From JBBRTJ01 sp038244535 (GTDB taxonomy: Bacteria > Actinomycetota > Acidimicrobiia > Acidimicrobiales > Ilumatobacteraceae): a DNA stretch of 23,405 nt. This document shows, piece after piece, positions 1 to 6,978 of the stretch (position 1 is its first letter; every line of letters starts with the position of its first letter). Both the position numbers and the translations under genes were made by a program. The notes under the pieces were generated by a model. The model had not been told where the DNA came from, searched no databases, and was given only the letters and a program-made list of their open reading frames with translations. The stretch covers positions 1 to 23,405 of the forward strand of contig JBBRTJ010000060.1 of assembly GCA_038244535.1 (NCBI GenBank), written 5' to 3'.

Positions 1-10
1 CCCCGAGGCC

Positions 11-79
11 GAGCGATGACTCAGGACGAGCTCCTCCCCGAGACTGAGCGATGAACCAGGACGAGCGATGAACCAACAG
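11..79 (+). repeat. GAGCGATGA direct repeats with overlapping ATGA stop/start codons
   Basis: The 9-mer GAGCGATGA occurs at 11, 46 and 63; the last two belong to a 17-bp near-tandem unit. Each copy holds an ATG and a TGA in different frames. The reading frame open from base 1 (…MTQDELLPETER) stops at 52-54 and overlaps the ATG at 51. That ATG opens a six-codon ORF (MNQDER) which stops at 69-71, overlapping the ATG at 68 of the 95-residue gene. The frame from base 1 could be the tail of a gene starting outside the window. The arrangement suggests translational coupling, but I cannot show that the mini-ORFs are translated. Confidence 0.5.
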
Positions 80-355
80 CGACCGCAACACCAGCAGCAC
101 CACAGCCGCCGCCCGCAGGGTCAGCGACGCCCCCGCACCATCGACATCTGGCGCACGCCTGGGCCGCTCCCAGAGCTCGAGTTGATCGCCCCGCCGCACG
201 AGGTCGGCGCCTTGCTGCGCTCGCTCGGCGACCCTCCGATGCACCGCAGCACCGCCGCCGGCCACTACTTCAACATCGTGGCCGAGCGCGCCGCCGCGGT
301 GGCCGTCGCCCTCGCCTTCAGCGCCGACCTCCTCGCCGACCCCGACGCCGACTAG
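68..355 (+). CDS. hypothetical protein, 95 aa
   Basis: I do not recognise a family. The first 25 residues are rich in Gln, His and Arg (HQQHHSRRPQGQRRPR), so the N-terminus is basic and probably disordered. The rest is a compact segment with LELIAPPHEVGALLRSLGDPP followed by an alanine-rich putative helix (VAERAAAVAVALAFSADLLA) and an acidic C-terminus. An AGGA at 58-61, six bases before the ATG, is a good ribosome-binding site and sits inside the upstream GAGCGATGA repeat. The ATG overlaps the stop of a six-codon ORF (ATGA). The codons have the GC-rich third positions typical of this genome, which supports a real gene. Its role is unknown; it could belong to an operon with a gene left of the window. 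Confidence 0.6.
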   Translation: MNQQRPQHQQHHSRRPQGQRRPRTIDIWRTPGPLPELELIAPPHEVGALLRSLGDPPMHRSTAAGHYFNIVAERAAAVAVALAFSADLLADPDAD

Positions 356-499
356 CACCCGGAGTCCATCTCCTCCAGCTCGCCAGCTGCCGGCTCCTCA
401 GCTTGTGCGGCGGATGCGGCCGGGCTGCTGGTTGGGCGCACAAGTTGGCCGTGCTGCCACCGGCGCGAGGTTGTCACACCCACCTGCGAGGATCGCTTC

Positions 500-1018
500 A
501 TGGCGTTTGGTCAATCCTCTGGTCCGCCGGCGACGGGTCGACAGGTGCAGCAGCTCACCGCGCTGCTCCACGCGGCCGGCCACGCCGACTTCCGCGACGC
601 CCGCGGTCCGCTGGGGCTCACGCAGCGCCAGGCCGCCGGCAAGTTCACGCGCGACGAGGCCGATGCCCTCATCACCCAGCTCGAAGAGAACGCCGAGGGC
701 GACGGCGAGGGCGAGGCTCACGGCCACCCAGACCCGCACCCCCCCGGCGCGCCGGTAGGCGGTGTGACGGGGACCCCATCCCCCGCGGGCGCGCCGGTAG
801 CCGGTGTGACGGGGACCCCATCCCGCGCGGGCGCGCCGGTAGCCGGTGTGACGGGGACCCCATCCACCGCCGCCGCGCCCGGAGCTCGTCGTGCTGCCAC
901 ACCGTCACCAACGGCCGACCGCCGGGGGGCCGAGAGGGCGCGCCAGCTGCGTGAGATGCCCACCGATCTGCTCGCAGCCGAGCTCCAGCGGCGCGGTTGG
1001 ATCGTGATGGAGCCCTGA
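500..1018 (+). CDS. hypothetical protein with three 14-residue repeats, 172 aa
   Basis: GAGGA at 488-492, seven bases before the ATG, fixes the start. Residues about 10-60 form a small helical domain (RQVQQLTALLHAAG … FTRDEADALITQLEE) resembling DUF3072-like and helicase-associated modules that end in a 'LTRDEADALI..L' helix; this is resemblance only. Residues about 83-124 are three tandem copies of a GAPVAGVTGTPS-type unit forming a Pro/Gly/Thr-rich linker. The C-terminus (ARQLREMPTDLLAAELQRRGWIV) is a second short conserved-looking helical motif. The architecture of two small domains joined by a repetitive flexible linker suggests a binding or scaffold protein rather than an enzyme. No function is assigned. 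Confidence 0.6.
   Translation: MAFGQSSGPPATGRQVQQLTALLHAAGHADFRDARGPLGLTQRQAAGKFTRDEADALITQLEENAEGDGEGEAHGHPDPHPPGAPVGGVTGTPSPAGAPVAGVTGTPSRAGAPVAGVTGTPSTAAAPGARRAATPSPTADRRGAERARQLREMPTDLLAAELQRRGWIVMEP
746..871 (+). repeat. three tandem 42-bp in-frame coding repeats
   Basis: Units begin with GGCGCGCCGGTAG at 746, 788 and 830, giving a period of exactly 42 bp (14 codons). The copies differ by only a few bases. They encode the GAPV(A/G)GVTGTPS linker of the 172-residue protein. The high identity suggests recent expansion by slippage or recombination; copy number may vary between strains. Confidence 0.9.
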
Positions 1019-1126
1019 CGGCGCTGACTGTCGTCTTGCGCTGGGCGGGGGGCCCCGCACTAGACAAGCGCTGCCGTGGCGCACTGGTTGCCAGCCGCAT
1101 CACGGCCTGGCGCTCAGGGGGAAACC

Positions 1127-2383
1127 GTGACGACGATCGACTTGGACAGCTACGACCCGATGGATCGTGAGATCCAGCAGTGCCCGTTCCCCCACTACGC
1201 GGCACTGCGGGCGCAGGGGCCGCTGTTCCATCACCAACCCACTGGCATGTACTTCGTGTCGCGGCTCGACACCATGCGCACCGTGCTGCGCGACACCGAA
1301 ACGTTCTCGTCGCACTTCTCCAACGCCGGCACGGCCCCGCCGTCGGAGGTCCACGCCGACCTCCAGCAGATCGCCGCGCAGGGCGTCGCCCGTGTCGACA
1401 CGATGCTCACGATCGACCCGCCGGCCCACACCAACTACCGCAAGACGGTGGCGGCCGCGTTCAACGTGCGCCGCATCCAGGCCCTCGCCCCCCGCATCCG
1501 CGAGCTGACCGACGAGCTGATCGACGGTTTCCCCATGGACGGCCCGGTCGACTTCCAGCGGGCCTTCGCCACCCCGCTGCCGGTGCGGGTCATCGCCCAC
1601 ATGCTCAACGTGCCCTTTGAGCGAGAGGCTGACATCAAGCGCTGGTCCGACGATGCCGTGGTCTCTCTCGGCACCGCCGTCACCGGCGAGCGATTGGTCG
1701 AGGCCGCCCGGAGCGTGCTGGAGTGCCAGCTCTACTTCCTGGCCGAGCTCGACCGGCGCCGCGGCGCACCGCAGGACGACTTCCTCACCGACCTCCTCAA
1801 CGCCGACTTCGACGACCCGGTCGACGGTAAGCGGAAGCTGAACGATGCCGAGATGTTCTCGATCGTCCAGCAACTGATGGTTGCCGGCAACGAGACCACC
1901 ACCAAGCTGTTCACCGAGGGCATGAAGCTGCTGCTCGAGCACCCTGAGTGGTGGGCCCGGATCCAGGCTGATCCCTCGTTGATCCCGATGGTGATCGAAG
2001 AGGTGCTGCGCCTCGCCAGCCCCAACCAGGGCCTGTTCCGCGTGGTCACCCACGACACCGAGCTGGAGGGCGTGCAGCTCAAGAAGGGCAACCGGCTCTG
2101 GGTCATGTTCGGCGCCGCCGACCGTGACGAGCGCGTCTTCACCGATCCCGACGCCTTCGATCCCGAGCGCGAGAACCTCAGCCAGCACATCGCCTTCGGC
2201 TTCGGCGCGCACTTCTGCATCGGGTCGCCGCTGTCGCGCCTCGAGGCCCGCATCGGCTTCGAGGCCCTGGCCGCTCGCCTCGCCCAGGTCGAGCTGGCGC
2301 CCGGCAACACCTTTGAGTACGAGCCGAGCTACATCCTGCGTGGCCTCAAGGACCTCGAGCTGATCGTCACCCGCACGAGCTGA
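1127..2383 (+). CDS. cytochrome P450
   Basis: A heme-thiolate monooxygenase of 418 residues, normal for a soluble bacterial P450. Motifs in order: I-helix AGNETT (residues 253-258), K-helix EEVLR (E-x-x-R), and the heme-binding loop FGFGAHFCIG with the axial cysteine at residue 364. I chose the GTG at 1127 because AGGGGG lies just upstream; an in-frame GTG at 1076 would add 17 residues without a good ribosome site. Such enzymes need a ferredoxin and reductase, and neither is encoded nearby, so redox partners and substrate are unknown. The gene stands alone. Its TGA stop is the first three bases of a tandem 40-bp hairpin repeat. The P450 assignment is very secure; the subfamily is not. Confidence 0.97.
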   Translation: MTTIDLDSYDPMDREIQQCPFPHYAALRAQGPLFHHQPTGMYFVSRLDTMRTVLRDTETFSSHFSNAGTAPPSEVHADLQQIAAQGVARVDTMLTIDPPAHTNYRKTVAAAFNVRRIQALAPRIRELTDELIDGFPMDGPVDFQRAFATPLPVRVIAHMLNVPFEREADIKRWSDDAVVSLGTAVTGERLVEAARSVLECQLYFLAELDRRRGAPQDDFLTDLLNADFDDPVDGKRKLNDAEMFSIVQQLMVAGNETTTKLFTEGMKLLLEHPEWWARIQADPSLIPMVIEEVLRLASPNQGLFRVVTHDTELEGVQLKKGNRLWVMFGAADRDERVFTDPDAFDPERENLSQHIAFGFGAHFCIGSPLSRLEARIGFEALAARLAQVELAPGNTFEYEPSYILRGLKDLELIVTRTS

Positions 2384-2460
2384 CCGCCAGGCGGGGAATC
2401 TGGCGGTCAAACCGTGGAAGTGACCGCCAGGCGGGGAATCTGGCGGTCAAACCGTGGAAG
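2381..2460 (+). repeat. two identical 40-bp hairpin repeats at the P450 3' end
   Basis: Positions 2381-2420 and 2421-2460 are identical, and a degenerate third copy begins at 2461 (TGACCGGTAGG). Each unit holds a perfect 10-bp inverted repeat, TGACCGCCAG and CTGGCGGTCA, around a 9-nt loop (arms 2381-2390/2400-2409 and 2421-2430/2440-2449). The first arm includes the P450 stop codon. It could act as a terminator or mRNA-stabilising element, or be a REP-like repeat family; there is no T-tract. Confidence 0.9.
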
Positions 2461-2475
2461 TGACCGGTAGGTAGG

Positions 2476-2504
2476 GCTGCGCCGCTGAGCGGGAGAAGCG
2501 CAGC
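2476..2504. terminator. possible bidirectional terminator between convergent P450 and MMPL genes
   Basis: A GCTGCGC (2476-2482) and GCGCAGC (2498-2504) inverted repeat flanks a 15-nt loop in the short gap between convergent genes. There is no U-tract on either strand, so support rests on position and pairing only. Confidence 0.35.
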
Positions 2505-2510
2505 GACTGC

Positions 2511-4697
2511 TCAGTGCTTGAAGCTGACGTGGGGCAAGCGCCGGTCGAGCCATGAGGGGATCCACCAGGCCTTGGCGCCGAGCAGGCCGAGCAACGACGG
2601 CACCAGCATCATCCGGATGACGGTGGCGTCGAGCAGGACGGCGAGGGCGAGCGTGATGCCCGATTCGGTGGGCGGGATGGGCCCGGTCACGCCGAAGGCG
2701 ATGAACACCACGATCATGATCAGCGCGGCATTGGTGATGGGCCGTCCCGTGCGGGCGATGCCCTCACGCACGGCGAGCTGTGCGTCCCCGGTGGCGTCGT
2801 GGCGCTCCTTGATGGCGGCCAGCAGGAACAACTGGTAGTCCATCGACAGCCCGAACAGCAGGGCGAAGAAGAACAGCGGCGCCCAAGCATCGACGAAGCC
2901 CTGTGACTGGATGCCGAGCAGCCCCAGGCCCCAGCCGTGCTGGAACACCAGCGTCGCGAAGCCGAAGCTGGCGGCCACGCCGATGAGGTTGAGGGCGATC
3001 GAGGCCAGGGCGATGCTCAGGCTGCGGAACACCACCAGGAGCAGCACGAAGGCGACGAGCATGATCAGCCCGATGGCCAGTGGGGCGCGGCCCGTCAGGA
3101 CGTCGGTGAGGTCGTGGTTCTGCGATCCCGGCCCGCCGACCAGGGCGGCCGGTGCGGCGGAGGCGAGGTCGGAACGGAGCCGGCCGACGAGGTCCGAGGT
3201 CTCCTGGCTGTCGCCGGCGGTCTTGGGGGTGACGCGAATGGCGACGCGGCCGCTGCCGGCTGGCTCGGTGACGACTTGGGCGTTGGCCACGTTCGGGTCC
3301 GCCGAGACCGTCTTGACGATCAGCGCGGCGTCGGCCGCCGGAGCAGTGATGAACAGCGGCGCGCCGGCGCCGGCACCGAAGGAGACGACGAGGGTGTCGT
3401 AGCCGTCGCGGCTGGAGGCACCGGTGTCGACCACGGTGGCGCCGGGCATGCCGAGGCGCATCCCGAGGGCGGGGGCGGCCAGGGCGAGCAGCACGAACAG
3501 GCCGATGGCCAGGGTGGTTCGGGGGTGCTCGAGAGCACCGGAGGTCCACCTGGTCCAACGGCCCTCGGCGGCGCGGTCGTGGTCCTTGTGGCCGCGGCGC
3601 ACCAGCACCTTGTCGCCGAGGGCGACCAGGATGGCCGGCAGCAGCGTGAGCGACGCGGCGGCGACCGCGATGACCGACAGGATCATCCCGAGCGCCATGG
3701 CCCGAAACACCATGACGGGAACGACGAACACGGCGGCCAGCGACAGCACGACGGTGAGCGCGGACAGGAACACCGCCTTGCCCGCGGTGGCGAGCGTGGT
3801 AGCGATCGCGTCCTCGGCGTTCTTGCCGTCCTCGCGCTCCTCTCGGTAGCGCGAGACGATGAACAGCGCGTAGTCGATGCCGACGGCGAGTCCGATCATC
3901 ATCGAGAAGTTCATGGCCCACACCGACAGCGGCGTGGCGCCCGTGAGGAGGTGGAGGGCTCCGAAGCCGATCGAGATCCCGGCCAGCGCCAGGATCAGTG
4001 GCATCCCGGCGGCGATGATCGAGCCGAACGCGACGAGCAGGAGCAGGATCGTCGGCAGGCCCGACAGCAGCTCGGCCCGGTGGAGCGCCTGCTCGTTCTC
4101 CTGGTTGAAGTCGTGCCAGACCGCCCACTCGCCAGTGGCGTTGGCCGTGGCCCCCGTCGGCAGGGCGATCGAGTCGACGCGGTCGATGAGCTTGCCGGCC
4201 GAGTCGGGAAGGTCGGCATCCTTGACCGCCGCGAGCTGCACCGGGATGATGGCGGCGGTGCCGTCGGGCGAGATGAGCCCGGCGGTGGGCGGCGCCGAGA
4301 GCGGGTCGACGAGGCCGACCGTCCCCGGCGCCCCCTTCAAGCCGTTCACGAGGGCGGTGAGCCCGGCGGGGTCGGCCTTGATGGGCGTCTCCTGGTGGTA
4401 GATGACCGCGGCCGCCTCGGCGCCGGCCTGGGGGAAGTCCCCCCGGAGCTCGTCGCGCACCTTCTGGCTGATCGAGCCCTGAGCCTCCCACCCGGCGCCC
4501 GAGAGGGCCCCGTTGAGGGTCAGCGCCAGCGGGGCGGCGGTCAGCACGACGACGAGCCAGACGAGCATCACGGCCTTCGGGCGTCGGGCCGAGAACCGGG
4601 CCAGACGGGCGAACAGTGGCTCGCGCTCGGTCGTCGGGGCCGGGGTGTCGCTCGGTTGGTTGCTCGGCAGGTCACCCGGCAGATCGGTGATGGTCAT
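2511..4697 (-). CDS. MMPL/RND-superfamily membrane exporter
   Basis: A 728-residue polytopic inner-membrane protein of the MMPL branch of the RND superfamily, a proton-driven exporter of lipids or hydrophobic compounds. It shows the expected duplicated layout: one N-terminal membrane segment, a large extracytoplasmic loop (about residues 60-210), a membrane bundle, then the same again. The paired transmembrane Asp-Tyr residues of the proton relay are present in both halves: GIDY at D275/Y276 and SMDY at D620/Y621. I chose the ATG at 4697, preceded by GGAG, over a 21-residue extension to 4760, because that extension would include the promoter and the palindromic operator. Length is near the usual 700-1000. 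The substrate cannot be inferred. Transcription is probably controlled by the palindrome at 4740-4759. Confidence 0.93.
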   Translation of the reverse strand: MTITDLPGDLPSNQPSDTPAPTTEREPLFARLARFSARRPKAVMLVWLVVVLTAAPLALTLNGALSGAGWEAQGSISQKVRDELRGDFPQAGAEAAAVIYHQETPIKADPAGLTALVNGLKGAPGTVGLVDPLSAPPTAGLISPDGTAAIIPVQLAAVKDADLPDSAGKLIDRVDSIALPTGATANATGEWAVWHDFNQENEQALHRAELLSGLPTILLLLVAFGSIIAAGMPLILALAGISIGFGALHLLTGATPLSVWAMNFSMMIGLAVGIDYALFIVSRYREEREDGKNAEDAIATTLATAGKAVFLSALTVVLSLAAVFVVPVMVFRAMALGMILSVIAVAAASLTLLPAILVALGDKVLVRRGHKDHDRAAEGRWTRWTSGALEHPRTTLAIGLFVLLALAAPALGMRLGMPGATVVDTGASSRDGYDTLVVSFGAGAGAPLFITAPAADAALIVKTVSADPNVANAQVVTEPAGSGRVAIRVTPKTAGDSQETSDLVGRLRSDLASAAPAALVGGPGSQNHDLTDVLTGRAPLAIGLIMLVAFVLLLVVFRSLSIALASIALNLIGVAASFGFATLVFQHGWGLGLLGIQSQGFVDAWAPLFFFALLFGLSMDYQLFLLAAIKERHDATGDAQLAVREGIARTGRPITNAALIMIVVFIAFGVTGPIPPTESGITLALAVLLDATVIRMMLVPSLLGLLGAKAWWIPSWLDRRLPHVSFKH

Positions 4698-4731
4698 GGC
4701 AGCTCCGGCCCTCGTGAGGTCTTCGCTCCCC

Positions 4732-4760
4732 ACACTAACTGATACCCCCTGGGGTATCAA
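4732..4760 (-). promoter_or_regulatory. predicted promoter of the MMPL gene
   Basis: On the minus strand, TTGATA (4760-4755) and TAGTGT (4737-4732) are separated by exactly 17 nt, giving a transcription start about 30 nt before the ATG at 4697. The -35 differs from consensus at one base; the -10 is weak. The spacer is filled by the 20-bp palindrome. Confidence 0.55.
4740..4759. promoter_or_regulatory. perfect 20-bp palindrome, CsoR/CstR-like operator
   Basis: TGATACCCCCTGGGGTATCA consists of perfect 9-bp half-sites with a 2-bp centre. The core ATACCCC..GGGGTAT matches the operator type described for the CsoR/CstR (DUF156) repressor family, which senses Cu(I) or persulfides. It occupies the -35/-10 spacer of the MMPL promoter, where bound repressor would block polymerase. 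No regulator gene is visible in the window. Confidence 0.6.
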
Positions 4761-4822
4761 CCCCTGAGCCCCTCAGGGAAACTGACGGTCAACGTGCCGA
4801 CGTCACTGGCGCGCGGTCCGAC

Positions 4823-4852
4823 GTGACTGCTGGTCGTACGAGTCAATAGGGT
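4823..4852 (+). promoter_or_regulatory. predicted promoter of the DUF2252 gene
   Basis: TAGGGT at 4847-4852 lies nine bases before the GTG at 4862. GTGACT at 4823-4828 with an 18-nt spacer could serve as the -35. The short distance and lack of a Shine-Dalgarno sequence fit a leaderless transcript. Confidence 0.4.
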
Positions 4853-4861
4853 GCCGCTCCT

Positions 4862-6301
4862 GTGACGACCACCACGAGCACGAACGGCCAGTCGACCGAC
4901 CAGGTGACGAACTGGGATCCGCGCAATCTCGAGGACGGAGCGCTCGGGCTGCCCGTCCCGTCCCCGGCCGAGCGGGCCGCGATGGGGCGGGCCCGCCGCC
5001 GGCAGACCCCTCGGCCTGCTCATGCGGCGTGGGAGCCGACGGCCGACCGGCCCGATCCTGTCGAGGTGCTGATCGAGCAGAACCGCACGCGCCTGCCCGA
5101 TCTGGCGCCGCTGCGCAACCGGCGGATGCTCGAATCGCCGTTCGCGTACCTGCGCGGCTCGGCGCTGATGATGGCCCTCGACCTGGCCACCACGCCGAGC
5201 TGTGGCCTTGAGGTCCAGCTCTGCGGCGACGCCCACCTCGTGAACTTCGGGTTGTTCAGCAGCCCCGAGCGTGAGTTGCTGTTCGACCTGAACGACTTCG
5301 ACGAGACGTCGCCTGGCCCGTTCGAGTGGGACGTGAAGCGCCTGGCCACCAGCGTGTACGTCGCCTCGATGGCCAACGGGTTCACCCCCAAGGACGCCCG
5401 CCGTTGCACCGAGGCGAGCATGCGCTCCTACCGGCAGTGGATCGAGCGCTACAGCGAGATGCCCGCCCTCGACATCTGGTACGCCAAGATCAAGGCCGAC
5501 GACCTGGTCGACCTGATGTCGCCGTCGGACCGCTTGGTGACCCGCAAGACCGTCGACAAGGCGATGGAGCGCGACCACGTCGCCGCCCTCGCGAAGCTGA
5601 CCACGGTGGTCGATGGGGTGCGCCGGATCGTGGCCGACCCTCCCCTCGTCACGCGCATCTCGATGGACGAGCGGCTGACAGCCGCCTTCCCCGCCATGCT
5701 CGATGAGTACCGCGCCAGCTTGTCGCCCGAACGGCTCGCGCTGTTCGACTGCTATCGGTTCGTCGATGCTGCCCGCAAGGTGGTCGGGGTCGGCAGCGTT
5801 GGCACCCGGTGCTTCATCCTGCTGTTTCAGGGTCCGAACGGAGGCCCGCTGTTCCTGCAAGCCAAGGAGGCCGGCGTCGCTGCGCCCGAGCGGGCGCTCG
5901 GGGGCCCGCCGGCGCGCCACAACGGCGAGCGAGTGGTGCTCGGTCAGCGGAAGCTGCAGAGCGCGAGCGACGTGCTGCTCGGCTGGACCACGTCCGGCGA
6001 TGGGGTCCCGCTGTACGTGCGCCAGATGTGGGATGCCAAGGGATCGACCAACGTCTCGGTGCTCGGCCCGGCGGCCATGGCCACCTACGCCGGTGGCTGT
6101 GGTTGGGCGCTGGCCCGGGCGCATGCCCGCACCGGCGACTCGAACTCGATCGGCGGCTACCTCGGCTCGTCAGCCCGGTTCGACCAGGCGGTCACGACGT
6201 TCGCCGAGGCCTACGCCGCCCAGATGATGGCCGACCACGCCCGGATGAGCTCGGCCGCCGACAACGGCCTCATCCCGGTGTCGCCGGCGGGCACCGCCTG
6301 A
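4862..6301 (+). CDS. DUF2252 family protein (kinase-like fold)
   Basis: A 479-residue member of DUF2252, a family of uncharacterised bacterial proteins common in Actinomycetota. Recognised from FAYLRGSA, CGDAHLVNFG and FDLNDFDE followed by FEWDVKRLA. The arrangement G-D123-x-H125-x2-N128, then D142…D145…D147, resembles the catalytic loop and metal-binding aspartates of aminoglycoside-phosphotransferase and HipA-type kinases. Phosphotransfer is therefore a reasonable inference, but the substrate is unknown. The GTG start has no ribosome-binding site and follows a -10-like TAGGGT by nine bases, so the mRNA is probably leaderless. The first 35 residues are Thr/Asn-rich and likely flexible. It is divergent from the MMPL gene and ends 19 bp before the convergent HD gene, so it is probably monocistronic. 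Confidence 0.9.
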   Translation: MTTTTSTNGQSTDQVTNWDPRNLEDGALGLPVPSPAERAAMGRARRRQTPRPAHAAWEPTADRPDPVEVLIEQNRTRLPDLAPLRNRRMLESPFAYLRGSALMMALDLATTPSCGLEVQLCGDAHLVNFGLFSSPERELLFDLNDFDETSPGPFEWDVKRLATSVYVASMANGFTPKDARRCTEASMRSYRQWIERYSEMPALDIWYAKIKADDLVDLMSPSDRLVTRKTVDKAMERDHVAALAKLTTVVDGVRRIVADPPLVTRISMDERLTAAFPAMLDEYRASLSPERLALFDCYRFVDAARKVVGVGSVGTRCFILLFQGPNGGPLFLQAKEAGVAAPERALGGPPARHNGERVVLGQRKLQSASDVLLGWTTSGDGVPLYVRQMWDAKGSTNVSVLGPAAMATYAGGCGWALARAHARTGDSNSIGGYLGSSARFDQAVTTFAEAYAAQMMADHARMSSAADNGLIPVSPAGTA

Positions 6302-6320
6302 GCGTGGGCGTGGTCGACGA

Positions 6321-6938
6321 TCAGCTCGCTGGTTCGTAGGCCGAGGTGGCGTCGTCGCGCAAGTAGATCGAGCGCTTCGGATTGGCCATGACCGTGCGCA
6401 GTAACGGGGCGAACTCGTCGAGCGCCATCGTCGGGTAGTCCGGCTCGAACGACGGCTGGTCGTACTCGGCGCAGAACTCGGCGGTCAGGTCGTAGAAGGG
6501 ATGGCCGTCGAACTGGTCGCGCAGGTTGGGGTCGAGGCCGAGGTGCTCGAAGAAGTAGTACCCCTGGAAGATGCCGTGCTGCTCGACCATCCAGCGGTAG
6601 CGCTCGTCGACGAAGGGCTTGACGATGGCGGCGGCGATGTCAGGGTGGTTGTAACTGCCCAGCGTGTCGCCGATGTCGTGGAGCAGCGCGCAGGCGATGT
6701 ACTCGTCGTCGCGGTTGGCCCGGTAGGCGCGGGTGGCGGTCTGCAACGAGTGCGTCAAGCGGTCCACGACGAAGCCGCCGAAGTCGCCGGCGAGCAGTTG
6801 GAGGTGGGTCATGACGCGGTCGGGCAGGCCGGGGTAGAAGTCGACCATCGCGTGAGCGATGCGGTCCCAGTCCTCCTTGGTCCCCTCGGTCATGGCGTGG
6901 AACTGGGCGCGGGGCGCATCGTCATGCGTGGTGCTCAT
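6321..6938 (-). CDS. HD-domain protein, PhnZ/MIOX-like diiron oxygenase fold
   Basis: A 205-residue HD-domain protein. The metal ligands of the mixed-valent diiron HD oxygenases (PhnZ, myo-inositol oxygenase) can all be traced: H63 (THSLQTA), H87-D88 (LLHDIGD), H98 (NHPD), H121 (EQHGIFQ) and D160 (EYDQPSF). Order and spacing resemble PhnZ (H34, H58-D59, H80, H104, D161). This separates it from plain HD phosphohydrolases, though hydrolase activity cannot be excluded. No phosphonate 2-oxoglutarate hydroxylase partner (PhnY/TmpA type) is nearby, so the substrate is unknown. I chose the ATG at 6938: CAGACT at 6945-6950, six bases upstream, suggests a leaderless start. A frame extension to 7067 would run into the divergent MenC-like gene. 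Confidence 0.85.
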   Translation of the reverse strand: MSTTHDDAPRAQFHAMTEGTKEDWDRIAHAMVDFYPGLPDRVMTHLQLLAGDFGGFVVDRLTHSLQTATRAYRANRDDEYIACALLHDIGDTLGSYNHPDIAAAIVKPFVDERYRWMVEQHGIFQGYYFFEHLGLDPNLRDQFDGHPFYDLTAEFCAEYDQPSFEPDYPTMALDEFAPLLRTVMANPKRSIYLRDDATSAYEPAS

Positions 6939-6978
6939 GGCCGAAGTCTGGCACCGCGGGCGTGCTAGCACCACGGTC

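Noticed and set aside
402..444. Inverted repeat CTTGTGCG/CGCACAAG between the first two genes as a terminator
   Set aside because: An 8-bp stem with a 27-nt loop and no U-tract; too weak to call.
1076..1126. 17-residue N-terminal extension of the P450
   Set aside because: The upstream GTG lacks a ribosome site; the GTG at 1127 has AGGGGG just upstream and starts a typical P450 N-terminus.
2937..4742. 601-codon plus-strand ORF opposite the MMPL gene
   Set aside because: Low-complexity Gly/Asp/Arg/Gln translation typical of antisense frames in GC-rich genes; the minus strand encodes a complete MMPL protein with both Asp-Tyr pairs.
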